In this document: positions 16,539 to 26,340 of the stretch, one piece after another
How positions within the stretch are numbered: position 1 is the first letter of the stretch
Layout of the letters: each line of letters starts with the position of its first letter
DNA from: Deefgea rivuli DSM 18356
GTDB lineage: Bacteria > Pseudomonadota > Gammaproteobacteria > Burkholderiales > Chitinibacteraceae
NCBI RefSeq assembly: GCF_000620145.1
Contig: NZ_JHVM01000003.1
Coordinates: forward strand, 310,001-374,000
DNA: 64,000 nucleotides
Direction: 5' to 3'
The notes under the pieces: generated by a model
What the model was told of the DNA's origin: nothing
What the model saw: only the letters and a program-made list of their open reading frames with translations
Database searches by the model: none
Made by a program: the position numbers and the translations under genes

Positions 16539-17165
16539 CTAATACTCAACGGGTACAGGCTCTAAACTGCGCCACAAATACCACGTTGCCACGCTGCACC
16601 ACGGCTGCCATTGCTGCGCTAAAGCCAGCAAATCAGCTCGCGGTAATCGTTCACCGCCGTGATAATTCAAGGCAATCCCTTTGATTAAGCCAATATCATC
16701 CAGCGGCAATACATTTGGGCGCAGTAAATAAAACATCAAAAACATCTCGGCAGTCCAGCGGCCAATGCCGCGTATCGTGATGAGTTCGCGAATAATCGCA
16801 TCGTCATCCCAATCTTGCCACAGCGTTGGATCTAAACGCCCAGCTTGATGGCGCTGCGCCAAATCGCCAAGATATTCAGCTTTTCGTCCTGATAAACCAC
16901 AGCTACGCAAAATTTCGATTGAACTAGCTAACACGCTTTCGCTGCTCACATCGCCCAAAGTGGCTGTTAAACGCGCCCAAACTGAATCGGCCGCTTTGAG
17001 CGAAATTTGCTGCCCTACAATCGATCGAGCAAGGGTATGAAACGCATCGCCTCGCCCATTCAGGCTGATAGACGTATACCCATTAATCAGTTTTGCCATC
17101 ACCGCATCATTTGCGGATAACTCATCGCAGGCTTGCTGCCAATAGGCGGGGTGGCCGTGACTCAT
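16539..17165 (-). CDS. alkA: DNA-3-methyladenine glycosylase II
   Basis: Base-excision glycosylase of 208 residues that removes alkylated bases. It has the HhH-GPD fold: ARSIVGQQISLKAADSVWARL, the helix-hairpin-helix ITIRGIGRWTAEMFLMF, and the catalytic Asp in VLPLDDIGLIKGI. It lacks the N-terminal TBP-like domain of E. coli AlkA, so it is of the short type common in bacteria. Its start overlaps the pmbA stop (17162-17165), so the two are coupled. Confidence 0.9.
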   Translation of the reverse strand: MSHGHPAYWQQACDELSANDAVMAKLINGYTSISLNGRGDAFHTLARSIVGQQISLKAADSVWARLTATLGDVSSESVLASSIEILRSCGLSGRKAEYLGDLAQRHQAGRLDPTLWQDWDDDAIIRELITIRGIGRWTAEMFLMFYLLRPNVLPLDDIGLIKGIALNYHGGERLPRADLLALAQQWQPWCSVATWYLWRSLEPVPVEY

Positions 17166-18493
17166 TCGCCGGCGACCGTCATGCGTTCAATCAAAATCGA
17201 ACCAACTTGGCGGCTGCTCGATTTCAAACCATCGTCACCAATTGCAACGATATTTTGGTACATGTCACGCAAATTACCTGCGATGGTGATTTCTTCGACT
17301 GGATACTGGATTATTCCATTCTCTACCCAAAACCCAGCCGCGCCGCGTGAATAATCACCTGTCACCATATTCGTGCCGTGACCAAGCAATTCAGTCACTA
17401 GCAAACCTGTCCCCATTTGCGCCAATAAACCGGCGGCTTCGGTCGTCGGCGACACGAGGATATTATGCGGGCCACCAGCATTCCCAGTGGTATCCATCCC
17501 TAGCTTACGTGCAGAGTAGCTCCCAAGGAAATACCCCTGTTGCACACCGGCATCAACTACCGTTCGCGCAACCGTAGCCACGCCTTCGGCATCAAACGCA
17601 CCGCTGGCAAAACCGCGCTTTAGAAATGGATCTTCATGAATCGTCACACACGGCGCGAAGACAGATTGCCCGAGACTATCAACCAGAAAACTTGATTTGC
17701 GATATAGACTACTGCCGCTTACTGCGGAGATCCAATGTCCAATCAAAGAACTAGCGACTGGAGCCTCAAACAGCACCGGATATTCGCCGGTTTTCAAACG
17801 TCGCGCGCCAAGGCGACGTACGGTACGCTCGCCCGCGCGTTGACCGATTGCTTTGGCATGATCCAAATCGGTGTGCGCTCGTGCCGAGCTATACCAATAA
17901 TCGCGCTGCATGCCGCTCTCGTCCTCGGCAATCACCGCCGCTGAGATGCTATAGCGCGTACTGGTTCCGGCACCCATAAAATCTTGCGAATTGGCATACA
18001 CCCAGCGCGAGCCAGAGGTCGATACCGTTGCACCATCCGAGTTATTAATCCGTGCATCAACCGCACGCGCAGCGGCTTCGCATTCACGCGCTAACTCAAT
18101 CGCACCTTCAACGGCCAGCGGCCATGGATGGTATAAATCTAAATCAGGGAATTTAGTACACAGGCGCGCCGGATCGGCTTGACCAGCGAATTCGTCGCTG
18201 GCGGTGTATTTGGCGATGCTGAGTGCCTTGCTCACGGTTTCAGCGAGTGCATTACTCGAAAAATCGCTGCTGCTGGCGTGTGCTTTTTGCTGCCCCAGAT
18301 AGACGGTTACATTTACGCCTTTATCTCGGTTGTATTCGATGGTTTCAATCTCGTCCAAACGCACGGAAACGTTTTGCCCTGCGCCCTCAGAGACTTCAAC
18401 ATCACATGCAGTGGCGCCTTGCTTTTTGGCCTCTTGCAGCACTTGTGCAGCTAAATCACGCAGATTTTGTTCACTAAAACTAAATTCAGACAC
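17162..18493 (-). CDS. pmbA: Metalloprotease subunit TldE/PmbA
   Basis: Non-catalytic partner of the TldD/TldE protease complex, which degrades unfolded peptides and processes microcin-like peptides in other bacteria. It has 443 residues from the GTG at 18493, which has GGGA about 8 bp upstream; the frame is open to 18565 but that part overlaps the divergent darP leader. Matches to E. coli PmbA run end to end: EIETIEYNRDKGVNVTVYLG, FPDLDLYHPW, GTGLLVTELLGHGTNMVTGDYSRGAAGFWVENG and EITIAGNLRDMYQNIVAIG. No HExxxH metal motif, as expected for this subunit. The partner tldD lies at 40.1-41.6 kb. Confidence 0.95.
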   Translation of the reverse strand: MSEFSFSEQNLRDLAAQVLQEAKKQGATACDVEVSEGAGQNVSVRLDEIETIEYNRDKGVNVTVYLGQQKAHASSSDFSSNALAETVSKALSIAKYTASDEFAGQADPARLCTKFPDLDLYHPWPLAVEGAIELARECEAAARAVDARINNSDGATVSTSGSRWVYANSQDFMGAGTSTRYSISAAVIAEDESGMQRDYWYSSARAHTDLDHAKAIGQRAGERTVRRLGARRLKTGEYPVLFEAPVASSLIGHWISAVSGSSLYRKSSFLVDSLGQSVFAPCVTIHEDPFLKRGFASGAFDAEGVATVARTVVDAGVQQGYFLGSYSARKLGMDTTGNAGGPHNILVSPTTEAAGLLAQMGTGLLVTELLGHGTNMVTGDYSRGAAGFWVENGIIQYPVEEITIAGNLRDMYQNIVAIGDDGLKSSSRQVGSILIERMTVAGE

Positions 18494-18580
18494 AGAGTTT
18501 TCCCAGAAGAACGATGAAGAACAATCAGTAACAGGCTTTCGTTTGGTATCATACTGCTTTTGCACCTATTTCAGACATAT

Positions 18581-19165
18581 ATGGCCAATCAGTACAATCA
18601 GTATGATAGCGATGAGCCAGTAGGCATCATCAGTAAGTCACAAGCCAAGCGTGAAGCAACGGAATTGCAAAAGTTAGGCGCTACTTTACTTGAATTCACG
18701 CCTAAGCAATTATTGCCGCTCAACTTGCCAGAAAATTTACTGCACGCAATCAAAGAAGGCCGAAAAATTACGGCTAACGTGGCCACCGCGCGTAATAAAC
18801 AGTATATCGGCAAACTGATGCGTAATATCGATCCGGCGCCGATTTATGCGTTTCTGGATGCACAAAACGGCATCACTAATGCGCATAATATTTGGCTACA
18901 CCAGATTGAGCGTTTGCGCGAACGCATGGTCACCGACGTAAAAGCCGTTGAAAAATTCATTGCCGATTATCCCGAAGTCGACATTCAATATCTGCGCCAG
19001 CTGATTCGCAACGCGCAAAAAGAACGTCAACAACAAGCCGAAGGCAAGCACATTCCGCCTAAAGCATTCCGTGAATTGTTCCAGTTAATGAAGCAATACA
19101 TCAAAGAACCGGCAACTGGCTATCAAGACGAAGTGACAGCCGAAGAAGAAAATAACGAGGAATAA
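18581..19165 (+). CDS. darP: Ribosome-associated protein DarP/YjgA (DUF615)
   Basis: Large-subunit assembly factor of the YjgA/DUF615 family. I use the ATG at 18581 (194 codons); an in-frame ATG at 18560 is possible. Family landmarks include ISKSQAKREATELQKLGATL, RNKQYIGKLMRNIDPAPI, LERLRERMVTD-like LHQIERLRERMVTD and QYLRQLIRNAQKERQQQ. It is divergent from pmbA, the same neighbour relationship as yjgA-pmbA in E. coli. It is followed by an HAD phosphatase gene 3 bp after its stop, so probably the first gene of a small operon with the HAD gene and mog. Confidence 0.92.
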   Translation: MANQYNQYDSDEPVGIISKSQAKREATELQKLGATLLEFTPKQLLPLNLPENLLHAIKEGRKITANVATARNKQYIGKLMRNIDPAPIYAFLDAQNGITNAHNIWLHQIERLRERMVTDVKAVEKFIADYPEVDIQYLRQLIRNAQKERQQQAEGKHIPPKAFRELFQLMKQYIKEPATGYQDEVTAEEENNEE

Positions 19166-19168
19166 TGT

Positions 19169-19831
19169 ATGACGCAGCATTCAGCTCAAGTTTTTACCGC
19201 CAAAGGCTTCTTGTTCGATATGGATGGGACTTTGATCGATTCAACCCCTTGTATCGAGCGTATTTGGCAGCGTTGGGCTGAACGCAATGACATTAGCTTT
19301 GCTGAAGTAATGCGCGTCATGCATGGGCGGCGTGGCGAAGAAACCATCGCGCTAGTCGCACCGCACTTAGATGTTCAAACCGAACAGGCGTTGCTGATCG
19401 CTGAAGAGCTGAGTAGCCTCGAAGGCACGATTGCGATCACTGGCGCGGCTGAATTTCTAAATCAACTGAATAACGAGCAATGGGCAGTAGTGACTTCAGC
19501 GCCCCGCGAGTTGGCACTGGCGAAATTAGCCTATGTTGGCCTGCCTACGCCCAAATATCTGATCGGCGCAGAAGACGTTGCTCAAGGTAAACCTCACCCA
19601 GCACCTTATCAACAAGGCGCAGCCTTGCTGAATGTATCACCAGCAGAATGCATTGCTTTTGAAGACGCACCGAATGGTATTCACTCAGCGCACACTGCGG
19701 GCAGTACAGTCATCGTTATCACGGCCGCTGCTGGTGCGGATTCAACTGGATTGGCGCACGGACAAGTGAGTAACTTTGACCAATTGACCCTCACTCAAAA
19801 CTCTCAAGTACTGTCTTTGAGTCTGAGATGA
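19169..19831 (+). CDS. HAD-superfamily sugar/glycerol phosphatase
   Basis: Phosphatase of 220 residues in the beta-phosphoglucomutase-like HAD branch. It has the nucleophile motif FDMDGTLIDST (about 15-25), motif II VVTSAPRELA, and motif III/IV KPHPAPYQQGAALL...CIAFEDAPNGIHSA. The sequence is close in style to E. coli HxpA/YfbT and yeast glycerol-3-phosphatases. Substrate is probably a small sugar or polyol phosphate. GAGGA precedes the ATG, and the stop overlaps the mog start (ATGA at 19828-19831). Confidence 0.9.
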   Translation: MTQHSAQVFTAKGFLFDMDGTLIDSTPCIERIWQRWAERNDISFAEVMRVMHGRRGEETIALVAPHLDVQTEQALLIAEELSSLEGTIAITGAAEFLNQLNNEQWAVVTSAPRELALAKLAYVGLPTPKYLIGAEDVAQGKPHPAPYQQGAALLNVSPAECIAFEDAPNGIHSAHTAGSTVIVITAAAGADSTGLAHGQVSNFDQLTLTQNSQVLSLSLR

Positions 19832-20409
19832 ATCAAGTCTTTAAAATTGGTCTGGTCTCGATATCGGATCGCGCAAGCGCTGGCGTTTACGAAGACAAAG
19901 GCATTCCAGCCTTAAGTAATTGGCTTGACCAAGCGCTAATCACACCATTTACGCTAGAAACTCGTTTAATCGCCGATGAGCAACGCCTTATTGAAGCGAC
20001 GCTGATCGAGTTGGTCGATCAGTGTGGCTGCGATCTCGTCCTCACCACAGGTGGTACTGGCCCCGCCAAACGCGATGTCACACCAGACGCGACGCGAGCA
20101 GTAATGGATAGAGAAATGCCCGGCTTTGGCGAGCAAATGCGGCAAATTAGCTTGAAATTTGTACCAACAGCGATTTTATCGCGACAAACGGCCGTTATTC
20201 GCGGCGCGAGTTTGATCTTGAATTTACCTGGACAACCCAAATCAATTCAAGAAACACTGGAAGGATTAAAAGATTCGACAGGGAAAACGTTAGTGGCAGG
20301 AATTTTTTCGGCCATTCCCTATTGCATCCAATTGCTTGAAGGTCCTTATATTGAAACGAATCCAGAAATCGTCAATTCATTTAGGCCTAAATCGGCAATT
20401 CGAATTTAG
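19828..20409 (+). CDS. mog: Molybdopterin adenylyltransferase
   Basis: Mog activates molybdopterin by adenylation before molybdenum insertion. It has 193 residues and opens with KIGLVSISDRASAGVYEDKG; the signature TTGGTGPAKRDVTPDAT binds the substrate, and the C-terminal LNLPGQPKSIQETL is also typical. Translation is coupled to the HAD phosphatase upstream. No other molybdenum cofactor genes are in the window. MoaB is an alternative name in related proteins, but the YEDKGIPAL segment favours Mog. Confidence 0.93.
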   Translation: MNQVFKIGLVSISDRASAGVYEDKGIPALSNWLDQALITPFTLETRLIADEQRLIEATLIELVDQCGCDLVLTTGGTGPAKRDVTPDATRAVMDREMPGFGEQMRQISLKFVPTAILSRQTAVIRGASLILNLPGQPKSIQETLEGLKDSTGKTLVAGIFSAIPYCIQLLEGPYIETNPEIVNSFRPKSAIRI

Positions 20410-20427
20410 AACGGTAAAAATAAAAAT

Positions 20428-20455
20428 GGCGTGTTAAAAAAACACGCCGTTTTTA
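20428..20455. terminator. Terminator between mog and the convergent gene
   Basis: Stem GGCGTGTT (20428-20435) / AACACGCC (20441-20448), loop of A's, then GTTTTTAT. The A-run on the left side also allows use from the minus strand. Confidence 0.9.
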
Positions 20456-20479
20456 TAATTCAAATTTTTGCTTAACGAC

Positions 20480-22192
20480 TTAATCTTGCCGCAAGACGTT
20501 CACCGTTACCCAAGTCCAGTCCACGCCTTTTTCCAGTACCGAGCCTAAGCTAACCGAGAATTTTTTATCTCTAGCGTTAACTTGGTAAATTTTATCCAGA
20601 CCATAATCAGCAGAATGCATAATCAGTGTATTAACGCTGGCGCCGTTGATTTGATGCGGTACATACAGCGCAGTACGTACGTTTGGCAATTCCAAACCAC
20701 CGGTAAATCCCAACTCAGCGACGGTAATATTTTCAATCCGGTCGTTCTGCTCAGACTTCATACCCACCATCACCGGCGTACCACTGACAACCTGCACGCC
20801 AACCGATACTTCATCTTCACTTAAACGGGCAATACGACGCAAAATGCCGACATGCCAATTATCGGCACTACTCGCACGTGAGCCGATTAATAAACTAGGT
20901 CGTATCCATTCATTTTCAGAAAAACGAATCACCGCGCCAAAACCGTCGGTACTTTCGTTATCTACCGCCCATGCTTGCCAATCGTTTTCTTTTTTATTAA
21001 CAGTAAAGCTATATGGATTGGCAGCCAGTTTTTCTTTCGTCCGCGATGAAACGAAACCATATAAACGCATATCCATGATTTCATCGTAATCGACTTGATC
21101 TTTATTCTCGACGCCTTGTCGGCTGAATTTATCATTATCTTGCTTCACATAACGACAAACGCGATCTAAACCATAGATAATATCAGCGGCTTTAGTTACT
21201 TTCTGCCGCTCACTGCGCTTCACTTGGCTGTTACGCATGCACATAGTCCAAAACACATCCAAGTGTTTTAGCAACTCACCAACGGCCGGGCCACGTGCAT
21301 CAGAACCTAAATCCAATGATGCATAACTTGAGCCGGTCATTAATTTACCCAAAATCTCTTGAATTTGACTAATTAAATCATTTAAGCCCCAGTAGCGATA
21401 AGGCTCGCCGACTAAATCATTATTAATTTTTTGCGGGCCTTGTGATTCTTGTAAATTAACGCAAAAATGATGCCGATCATTCTGATATTTACGCGCAAAC
21501 TGGATTAATTTCGACCATTGTTCTAGCCAGCCGTCGACCATATCAATCTGGCGTACTGATAGATTATTATTGGCCAGCGTATTGAGCATCAACATCTGGA
21601 TGTACTCATCAGCGCACGATGAGACTTCTTTTTTATAGGATGGATAAAGCTCAAACGGATTACAGTCAAATGCACCCACTTCCGACAAACGATACATTTG
21701 ATGCGCCTGAATCCATAACTTAGACGGCACGCGCTCAAAGCGGAAATAATGCCATTTGGCCTGAATTGCCACATAGCGCAGGCTACGCGCCAGCACTACC
21801 GGCATTAGCAAATCAAATTGCTGTTGCTGCATTTCACTATTTTCGGCCTGAACAAATCGCTGATACGCCTCAACCATATCGGCCGCAAAACTAACTATCG
21901 ATTTCCATAGTTTTTGCTCCATATCTTTTGACATGCGCGGATTGGAAATATATTGATAGCAAACGGCCTCAAACGACTCCTGTACTTGTTCGTCAATCAG
22001 CATCAGCGCCTGCAAGCGCTCAATCGAAACTTTATCAGCTCCTGCAACAAAATCACTAATTAATCCATGCACCTTATTGCATTGCGACGCGGGGTCGAGC
22101 GGTTCTATTTGCTTGCACCACTGCGTGGCTAATTTAGGATTAGCCAGCGGTGATTTCTCACGAGAAAACAGTGATGTGATTCGATCAAGCAT
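20480..22192 (-). CDS. Conserved protein of unknown function, PilZ-like C-terminal region
   Basis: Protein of 570 residues with no signal peptide or membrane segment. The first 400 residues look all-helical, with a line of Trp and Tyr residues (WKSIVSFAADMVEAYQRF, YVAIQAKWHYFRFERVPSKLW). The last 150 form a beta-rich region containing NWHVGILRRIARLSEDEVSVGVQVVSG, which resembles PilZ-type c-di-GMP-binding barrels seen in similar betaproteobacterial proteins. I cannot point to the RxxxR / DxSxxG signature, so ligand binding is doubtful. It is convergent with mog and single-standing. Confidence 0.6.
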   Translation of the reverse strand: MLDRITSLFSREKSPLANPKLATQWCKQIEPLDPASQCNKVHGLISDFVAGADKVSIERLQALMLIDEQVQESFEAVCYQYISNPRMSKDMEQKLWKSIVSFAADMVEAYQRFVQAENSEMQQQQFDLLMPVVLARSLRYVAIQAKWHYFRFERVPSKLWIQAHQMYRLSEVGAFDCNPFELYPSYKKEVSSCADEYIQMLMLNTLANNNLSVRQIDMVDGWLEQWSKLIQFARKYQNDRHHFCVNLQESQGPQKINNDLVGEPYRYWGLNDLISQIQEILGKLMTGSSYASLDLGSDARGPAVGELLKHLDVFWTMCMRNSQVKRSERQKVTKAADIIYGLDRVCRYVKQDNDKFSRQGVENKDQVDYDEIMDMRLYGFVSSRTKEKLAANPYSFTVNKKENDWQAWAVDNESTDGFGAVIRFSENEWIRPSLLIGSRASSADNWHVGILRRIARLSEDEVSVGVQVVSGTPVMVGMKSEQNDRIENITVAELGFTGGLELPNVRTALYVPHQINGASVNTLIMHSADYGLDKIYQVNARDKKFSVSLGSVLEKGVDWTWVTVNVLRQD

Positions 22193-22238
22193 AGTTTTAT
22201 CCAGCCAATACGGTTAACAGTTCAAATGTCATTTGCGT

Positions 22239-22598
22239 TTACTCTGCAAGACTGACTTCTTGCAGCCAAAATTGGGCACTCTCAACATCCGGAAATATTT
22301 TAATCTCTGATTCAGCAATCGCCTGATTCAGCCAGACCGACCACAAAACCCACTGATCGTTACTCACTACCGCAACTCGATCAAAGTTTTGACGATTTTG
22401 TTTTGAGAAACGGATTTCTTCCAAAGCCATATCAATGGTGTAGCCATCCATTTGACTAAGGTCGAGCAGTAAGCGTGCCGAGCCATGGAAACGAATGTCA
22501 TAGAGCACATTCACTTCAAATTCTTTGTAATCCTGCAAGGTAAACTGCTCGAAAACAACCGCATGAATATATTCTGCTTCATGTGAAATGCTAATCAT
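22239..22598 (-). CDS. SpoIIAA-like / STAS-type small protein
   Basis: Soluble protein of 119 residues that fits the SpoIIAA-like family (Pfam PF11964): alternating strands and helices, with ARLLLDLSQMDGYTIDMALEEIRF in the middle and FPDVESAQFWLQ at the end. Members are often stand-alone and of unknown role. GGGGT lies 7 bp before the ATG. It lies upstream of, and in line with, the 570-residue gene (46-bp gap) and may be co-transcribed with it. Confidence 0.75.
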   Translation of the reverse strand: MISISHEAEYIHAVVFEQFTLQDYKEFEVNVLYDIRFHGSARLLLDLSQMDGYTIDMALEEIRFSKQNRQNFDRVAVVSNDQWVLWSVWLNQAIAESEIKIFPDVESAQFWLQEVSLAE

Positions 22599-22687
22599 GG
22601 TTTACCCCTAAAGCGTCGAATGATTCTTACACTAAAGCATAGAGAATAAATACGCAATTAGGTAAACAATCAGCAACAATCATTCAA

Positions 22688-23422
22688 TTACGTACGAGAT
22701 GCCAACATTAATGCCTTCATTTCAGCAATGGCCGTCTTCAAGCCAACAAAAATCGCATGTGAAATCAAAGCGTGACCAATATTAAGCTCTTCAATTTCGG
22801 GGATCGCCGCAATTGCTTGCACATTATGATAATGCAAGCCATGACCTGCATTGACGATCAAGCCCAATGACGCGGCAAACGCGGCTGCGTCTTGCACTCT
22901 TTCTAGTTCAAACTGCTGTTCTTTTCTAGATTTGGCATCGGCGTAGCGGCCTGTATGAATCTCAATCACAGGGGCGCCCAAATCATGTGCCATTTGAATT
23001 TGCGCTTGATCAGGATCGATAAAAATCGACGTTCGAATTTGAGCCTCTTGTAAAGCTTGAATATACTTGCCCACATGTTGCGGATCACGCAGCACATCCA
23101 GCCCGCCCTCGGTCGTCACTTCAGCTCGGTGCTCTGGCACCAAGCACACATCCTGCGGCAAGATATCGAGCGCATGCGCCAGCATTTCCTCAGTCAGTGC
23201 CATTTCAAGATTCATACGCGTTTGCAACACTGCACGCACCAGCCGTACATCCTCGTCGCGAATGTGGCGGCGATCTTCACGCAAATGCAAAGTAATCAAA
23301 TCTGCACCAGCTTGTTCGGCCAATTGCGCGGCCAATACAGGATGCGGATAAATTGTGCCGCGCGCATTACGCACCGTGGCGACATGATCAATATTAACGC
23401 CAAGCAAAATGGGACGAGACAT
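22688..23422 (-). CDS. pdxJ: Pyridoxine 5'-phosphate synthase
   Basis: Last step of de novo vitamin B6 synthesis, condensing 1-deoxyxylulose 5-phosphate with aminoacetone phosphate. It has 244 residues and opens with [17 protein letters not shown]. Active-site segments [41 protein letters not shown] and [12 protein letters not shown] are all present. It is last in the lepA-to-pdxJ gene line; a 48-bp intergenic repeat lies in its leader between recO and the ATG. Confidence 0.97.
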   Translation of the reverse strand: MSRPILLGVNIDHVATVRNARGTIYPHPVLAAQLAEQAGADLITLHLREDRRHIRDEDVRLVRAVLQTRMNLEMALTEEMLAHALDILPQDVCLVPEHRAEVTTEGGLDVLRDPQHVGKYIQALQEAQIRTSIFIDPDQAQIQMAHDLGAPVIEIHTGRYADAKSRKEQQFELERVQDAAAFAASLGLIVNAGHGLHYHNVQAIAAIPEIEELNIGHALISHAIFVGLKTAIAEMKALMLASRT

Positions 23423-23447
23423 CTCTAATCAAATCCTATTAATAGTA

Positions 23448-23495
23448 GGTATACATATGAAGGCATTACAAAACAATAGCCAGAAGCAAATACCC
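23448..23495. repeat. 48-bp intergenic repeat, copy 2
   Basis: Starts GGTAT and ends AAATACCC, exactly 48 bp, with AGGCATT at internal positions 14-20. It sits 26 bp upstream of the pdxJ ATG, in the recO-pdxJ gap, and is flanked by TA on both sides (TAGGTAT...ATACCCTA). Confidence 0.6.
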
Positions 23496-23565
23496 TAATG
23501 AAACGTATCAAACGTTCAAGAGCGCGCTCAGAAATACAGCAAGCGATACAAAATCAAACTGGTAC

Positions 23566-24291
23566 TTATAACTTTTGCAAATCAATGAGTAACTGCCGAG
23601 TGTGCAAAACAGTATCGCCCAGCAAACTGGTGATCGATTGCCGCATCCACATCTTGGCCCATGGCAACAATTGCTCGTTGGAAAAATTTGCGGCCGAAAA
23701 CGCTAAAATCAAGGGCGCAGGGCAAGCATTGATGCCCTGACTAGGAATCAGGCCATGTCCATGCTGAAATTCATAGGATTGTTGCAGATTAAGTGGTCGA
23801 CTTGAATGCGCTTCGAATTGCCAGCTAATGCCATAGCCAAGACAATCTAGCAATTGTCGCTCAAAATTACGCAGCACGGGTTCTACATTCGCACTCCCTA
23901 ACATCGACAGCGCTTGTATTGCTTCGAAATATGCAGCAAACAACACCGAATTAGGCTCTTGTTTTGGACACAGGCGCTGCAATAGCTCGTTAATATAAAA
24001 ACCACACAGCAAAGGCAAACCAGAAAGTTGCGGCAAGCCCGGCTGCCATACAGCCGAATGCAGCGTTTTTAACTCGCCACCACCAAACCATGATAGCAAC
24101 AAGGGCTGAAAGCCCAGCAGTACGCTACGAATCTGCGAGCCCGGCCGCTGAACACCGCGCGCATAGATGGTGATTCGGCCATGATCGCGCGAAAAAACGT
24201 CCAGCAAACGACTAGTTTCGCGGTATGCATATTGATGGATTACAAAAGCAGGCTGCGCGTTAATTCGCAGCTTCGCTGCAGCCCGACTCAT
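23566..24291 (-). CDS. recO: DNA repair protein RecO
   Basis: RecFOR mediator that loads RecA on SSB-coated DNA. It has 241 residues: N-terminal OB-fold (AFVIHQYAYRETSRLLDVFSRDHGRITIYARGVQRPGS) and a helical C-terminal half (ALSMLGSANVEPVLRNFERQLLDCLGYG). No zinc-ribbon cysteines are evident, as in many proteobacterial forms. It begins 3 bp after era, tightly in operon. The coexistence of RecO with a full RecBCD set in this window shows both presynaptic pathways. Confidence 0.95.
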   Translation of the reverse strand: MSRAAAKLRINAQPAFVIHQYAYRETSRLLDVFSRDHGRITIYARGVQRPGSQIRSVLLGFQPLLLSWFGGGELKTLHSAVWQPGLPQLSGLPLLCGFYINELLQRLCPKQEPNSVLFAAYFEAIQALSMLGSANVEPVLRNFERQLLDCLGYGISWQFEAHSSRPLNLQQSYEFQHGHGLIPSQGINACPAPLILAFSAANFSNEQLLPWAKMWMRQSITSLLGDTVLHTRQLLIDLQKL

Positions 24292-24294
24292 CGA

Positions 24295-25239
24295 TTATTC
24301 GTAACCAAATTGACGTACTAAGCGTGTATCGTCAGCCCAGCCACTCTTCACTTTCACCCAAACCTCTAGATGAACCTTGGCTTCAAAAAGTTTTTCCATA
24401 TCGACACGGGCATCGGTCGCGATTTTTTTCAATTTTGCGCCATTTTTTCCGATCAAGATCGGCTTTTGATTCTCTCTATCAACCAAAATGGCAGCGTAAA
24501 TTCGACGCAATTCACGACCATCTGCGAGCGTTTCCTCTTCGAATTTTTCGATTTCAACCGCCATCACGTAAGGCAACTCTTCGCCCATCATGCGGAAAAT
24601 CTTTTCACGAATAATTTCCGAAGCCAAAAAACGCTCATTACGATCAGTAATCTGATCTTCGGCAAACATAGGCACTGATTCAGGCAATAAAGGTTCAATA
24701 GCCGAGACCAGCACATCAAGTTTCAAGCCTTTTTGTGCCGACACCGGCACGATAGCCGCAAAATTAAAATGCTTGGAAACTGTTTCAATAAACGGAAACA
24801 AACTGCCTTTGTCCGCCAAGGTATCGACTTTATTAATGACCAACAACACAGGACGATCTTTCGGCAATAGTTCCAGCACGGCCTGATCGGCAGGACCAAA
24901 ACGTCCCGCTTCAACGACAAATAAAATTGCATCCACATCAGCCAAAGTGCTGGTAACACTTTTATTCATGGCCTGATTTAAGGCATTACGAAACCGTTTT
25001 TGAAAGCCTGGTGTATCCACAAATACAAATTGCGCAGTTTCCGACGTCAAAATACCTGTAATTCGGTGACGGGTAGTTTGTGCTTTCCGTGAGGTGATAC
25101 TTAATTTCTGGCCAATCAAATGGTTCATGAGCGTGGATTTACCCACATTCGGCTGACCTACAATCGCCACAAAACCACAGCGAAATCCGTCCCGACCTTC
25201 TGAAGCAATCAGATCATTTGTATTTAGTATTTCACTCAT
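24295..25239 (-). CDS. era: GTPase Era, 16S rRNA-binding
   Basis: Essential GTPase in 30S subunit maturation, 314 residues. G1 motif [15 protein letters not shown]3 DTPGF, G4 NKVDTL; the C-terminal KH domain is [40 protein letters not shown]. Its start overlaps the rnc stop (25236-25239). It works downstream of RNase III in rRNA processing, matching its position. Confidence 0.97.
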   Translation of the reverse strand: MSEILNTNDLIASEGRDGFRCGFVAIVGQPNVGKSTLMNHLIGQKLSITSRKAQTTRHRITGILTSETAQFVFVDTPGFQKRFRNALNQAMNKSVTSTLADVDAILFVVEAGRFGPADQAVLELLPKDRPVLLVINKVDTLADKGSLFPFIETVSKHFNFAAIVPVSAQKGLKLDVLVSAIEPLLPESVPMFAEDQITDRNERFLASEIIREKIFRMMGEELPYVMAVEIEKFEEETLADGRELRRIYAAILVDRENQKPILIGKNGAKLKKIATDARVDMEKLFEAKVHLEVWVKVKSGWADDTRLVRQFGYE

Positions 25240-25946
25240 TTTCGCACAACCTTTTTACCTGGAAATTGCTCACGCAATTGATGGAGTACTGCGCCAGCAG
25301 CCAATTGTTCTGCGGCACGGCGGCTAGTACCCTCTGCTTTTGCCGACACTTTCAGTTCAACAATCGTGCAGCTCACTTCAAAAATCTGATCGGGAGAATC
25401 CCCTTGCTGACGCTCAATCACATAAGCGGGCAAATCTACTTTTCGCGCCTGCAACCATTCTTGCAGTGACGTTTTGGGGTCCTTCATCGCTTCTTCAGGA
25501 TTTACCGCAGCAATCCTTGTAGCAAATAATTTGTGCAGTACGGCCTCAACTGAACTAAAACCGCCATCCAACCAAACCGCCCCCAAGATCGCCTCTAGCG
25601 CATCAGCCAAAATACTAGGGCGGCGATGACCGCCACTTTTCAGCTCGCCCTCGCCCAAAGACAAGTAATCACCCAGCTGCAGCTCGGTTGCAATAATCGC
25701 TAACGACTCTTGACGAACAAAGTGGGCGCGTAAGCGCGACAAATCACCTTCGCTCAATTGTGGAAACGCCAGAAACAAACTCCGCGCCACAATCGCATTC
25801 AAAATACCGTCGCCAACAAACTCCAGCCGCTCATTATGCGTCGAAGAAAAACTACGATGCGTTAAAGCTTGCTTGAGCAATTTAGGCTCAGAAAAAACAT
25901 AACCGAGCGTTTTTTGCAAACGCTCGGCGGGTAAGACGACTGACAA
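25236..25946 (-). CDS. rnc: Ribonuclease III
   Basis: Double-strand-specific RNase for rRNA processing and mRNA turnover, 236 residues. The catalytic signature is [14 protein letters not shown]; the C-terminal double-strand RNA-binding domain spans about 155-225 ([20 protein letters not shown]). The chosen start is a TTG at 25946: GAGGAA lies 8 bp upstream and the N-terminus then aligns with known RNase III. Use of TTG may limit translation, which makes sense for an autoregulated enzyme. Confidence 0.96.
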   Translation of the reverse strand: MSVVLPAERLQKTLGYVFSEPKLLKQALTHRSFSSTHNERLEFVGDGILNAIVARSLFLAFPQLSEGDLSRLRAHFVRQESLAIIATELQLGDYLSLGEGELKSGGHRRPSILADALEAILGAVWLDGGFSSVEAVLHKLFATRIAAVNPEEAMKDPKTSLQEWLQARKVDLPAYVIERQQGDSPDQIFEVSCTIVELKVSAKAEGTSRRAAEQLAAGAVLHQLREQFPGKKVVRK

Positions 25947-25963
25947 ATTAAAGATTCCTCGAA

Positions 25964-26329
25964 TTATTCAACACTAGCACCAGATGATTTTTCAATTTGA
26001 AAATCAAACAATAAACTCACATTCGCCACCAAAGGGATCACCTTCTCATAATTAGCCGCGATGGTCGTTTTTCCACCGATTTGCGTAATGACTAAATCTT
26101 TCCCAGTCACATCGGTGATATAACCAATCGTTGCTTCTTTATCAAAAGATTCACGAATTGCATCTGGCGTTTGACCGGCACTATTTTTAGCTAATTTCTG
26201 TACCGTATTCTGAATAGAAAAAAACTGCGTATACGTGGGTACGACTTTAAAGCCAACAATTAAAGCCATTGCAACAGCCATCGCGACAATAATAAAACCG
26301 AAAAAAGACATTCCAGATTGCTTTTTCAT
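25964..26329 (-). CDS. DUF4845 single-pass membrane protein
   Basis: Protein of 121 residues with a short cytoplasmic lead (MKKQSGMSFFGF), one membrane segment (about 10-30) and a small periplasmic domain. The family is regularly found between lepB and rnc in betaproteobacteria and has no established function. Its beginning resembles type IV pilin-like leaders (KKQSGMSFFGFIIV), but there is no pilin fold beyond it. Confidence 0.88.
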   Translation of the reverse strand: MKKQSGMSFFGFIIVAMAVAMALIVGFKVVPTYTQFFSIQNTVQKLAKNSAGQTPDAIRESFDKEATIGYITDVTGKDLVITQIGGKTTIAANYEKVIPLVANVSLLFDFQIEKSSGASVE

Positions 26330-26340
26330 TCCCTTCGCTC

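Noticed and set aside
18543-18600. Possible extra copy of the 48-bp element before darP
   Set aside because: Starts GGTAT, but the right end reads CAATCAG and not ATACC.
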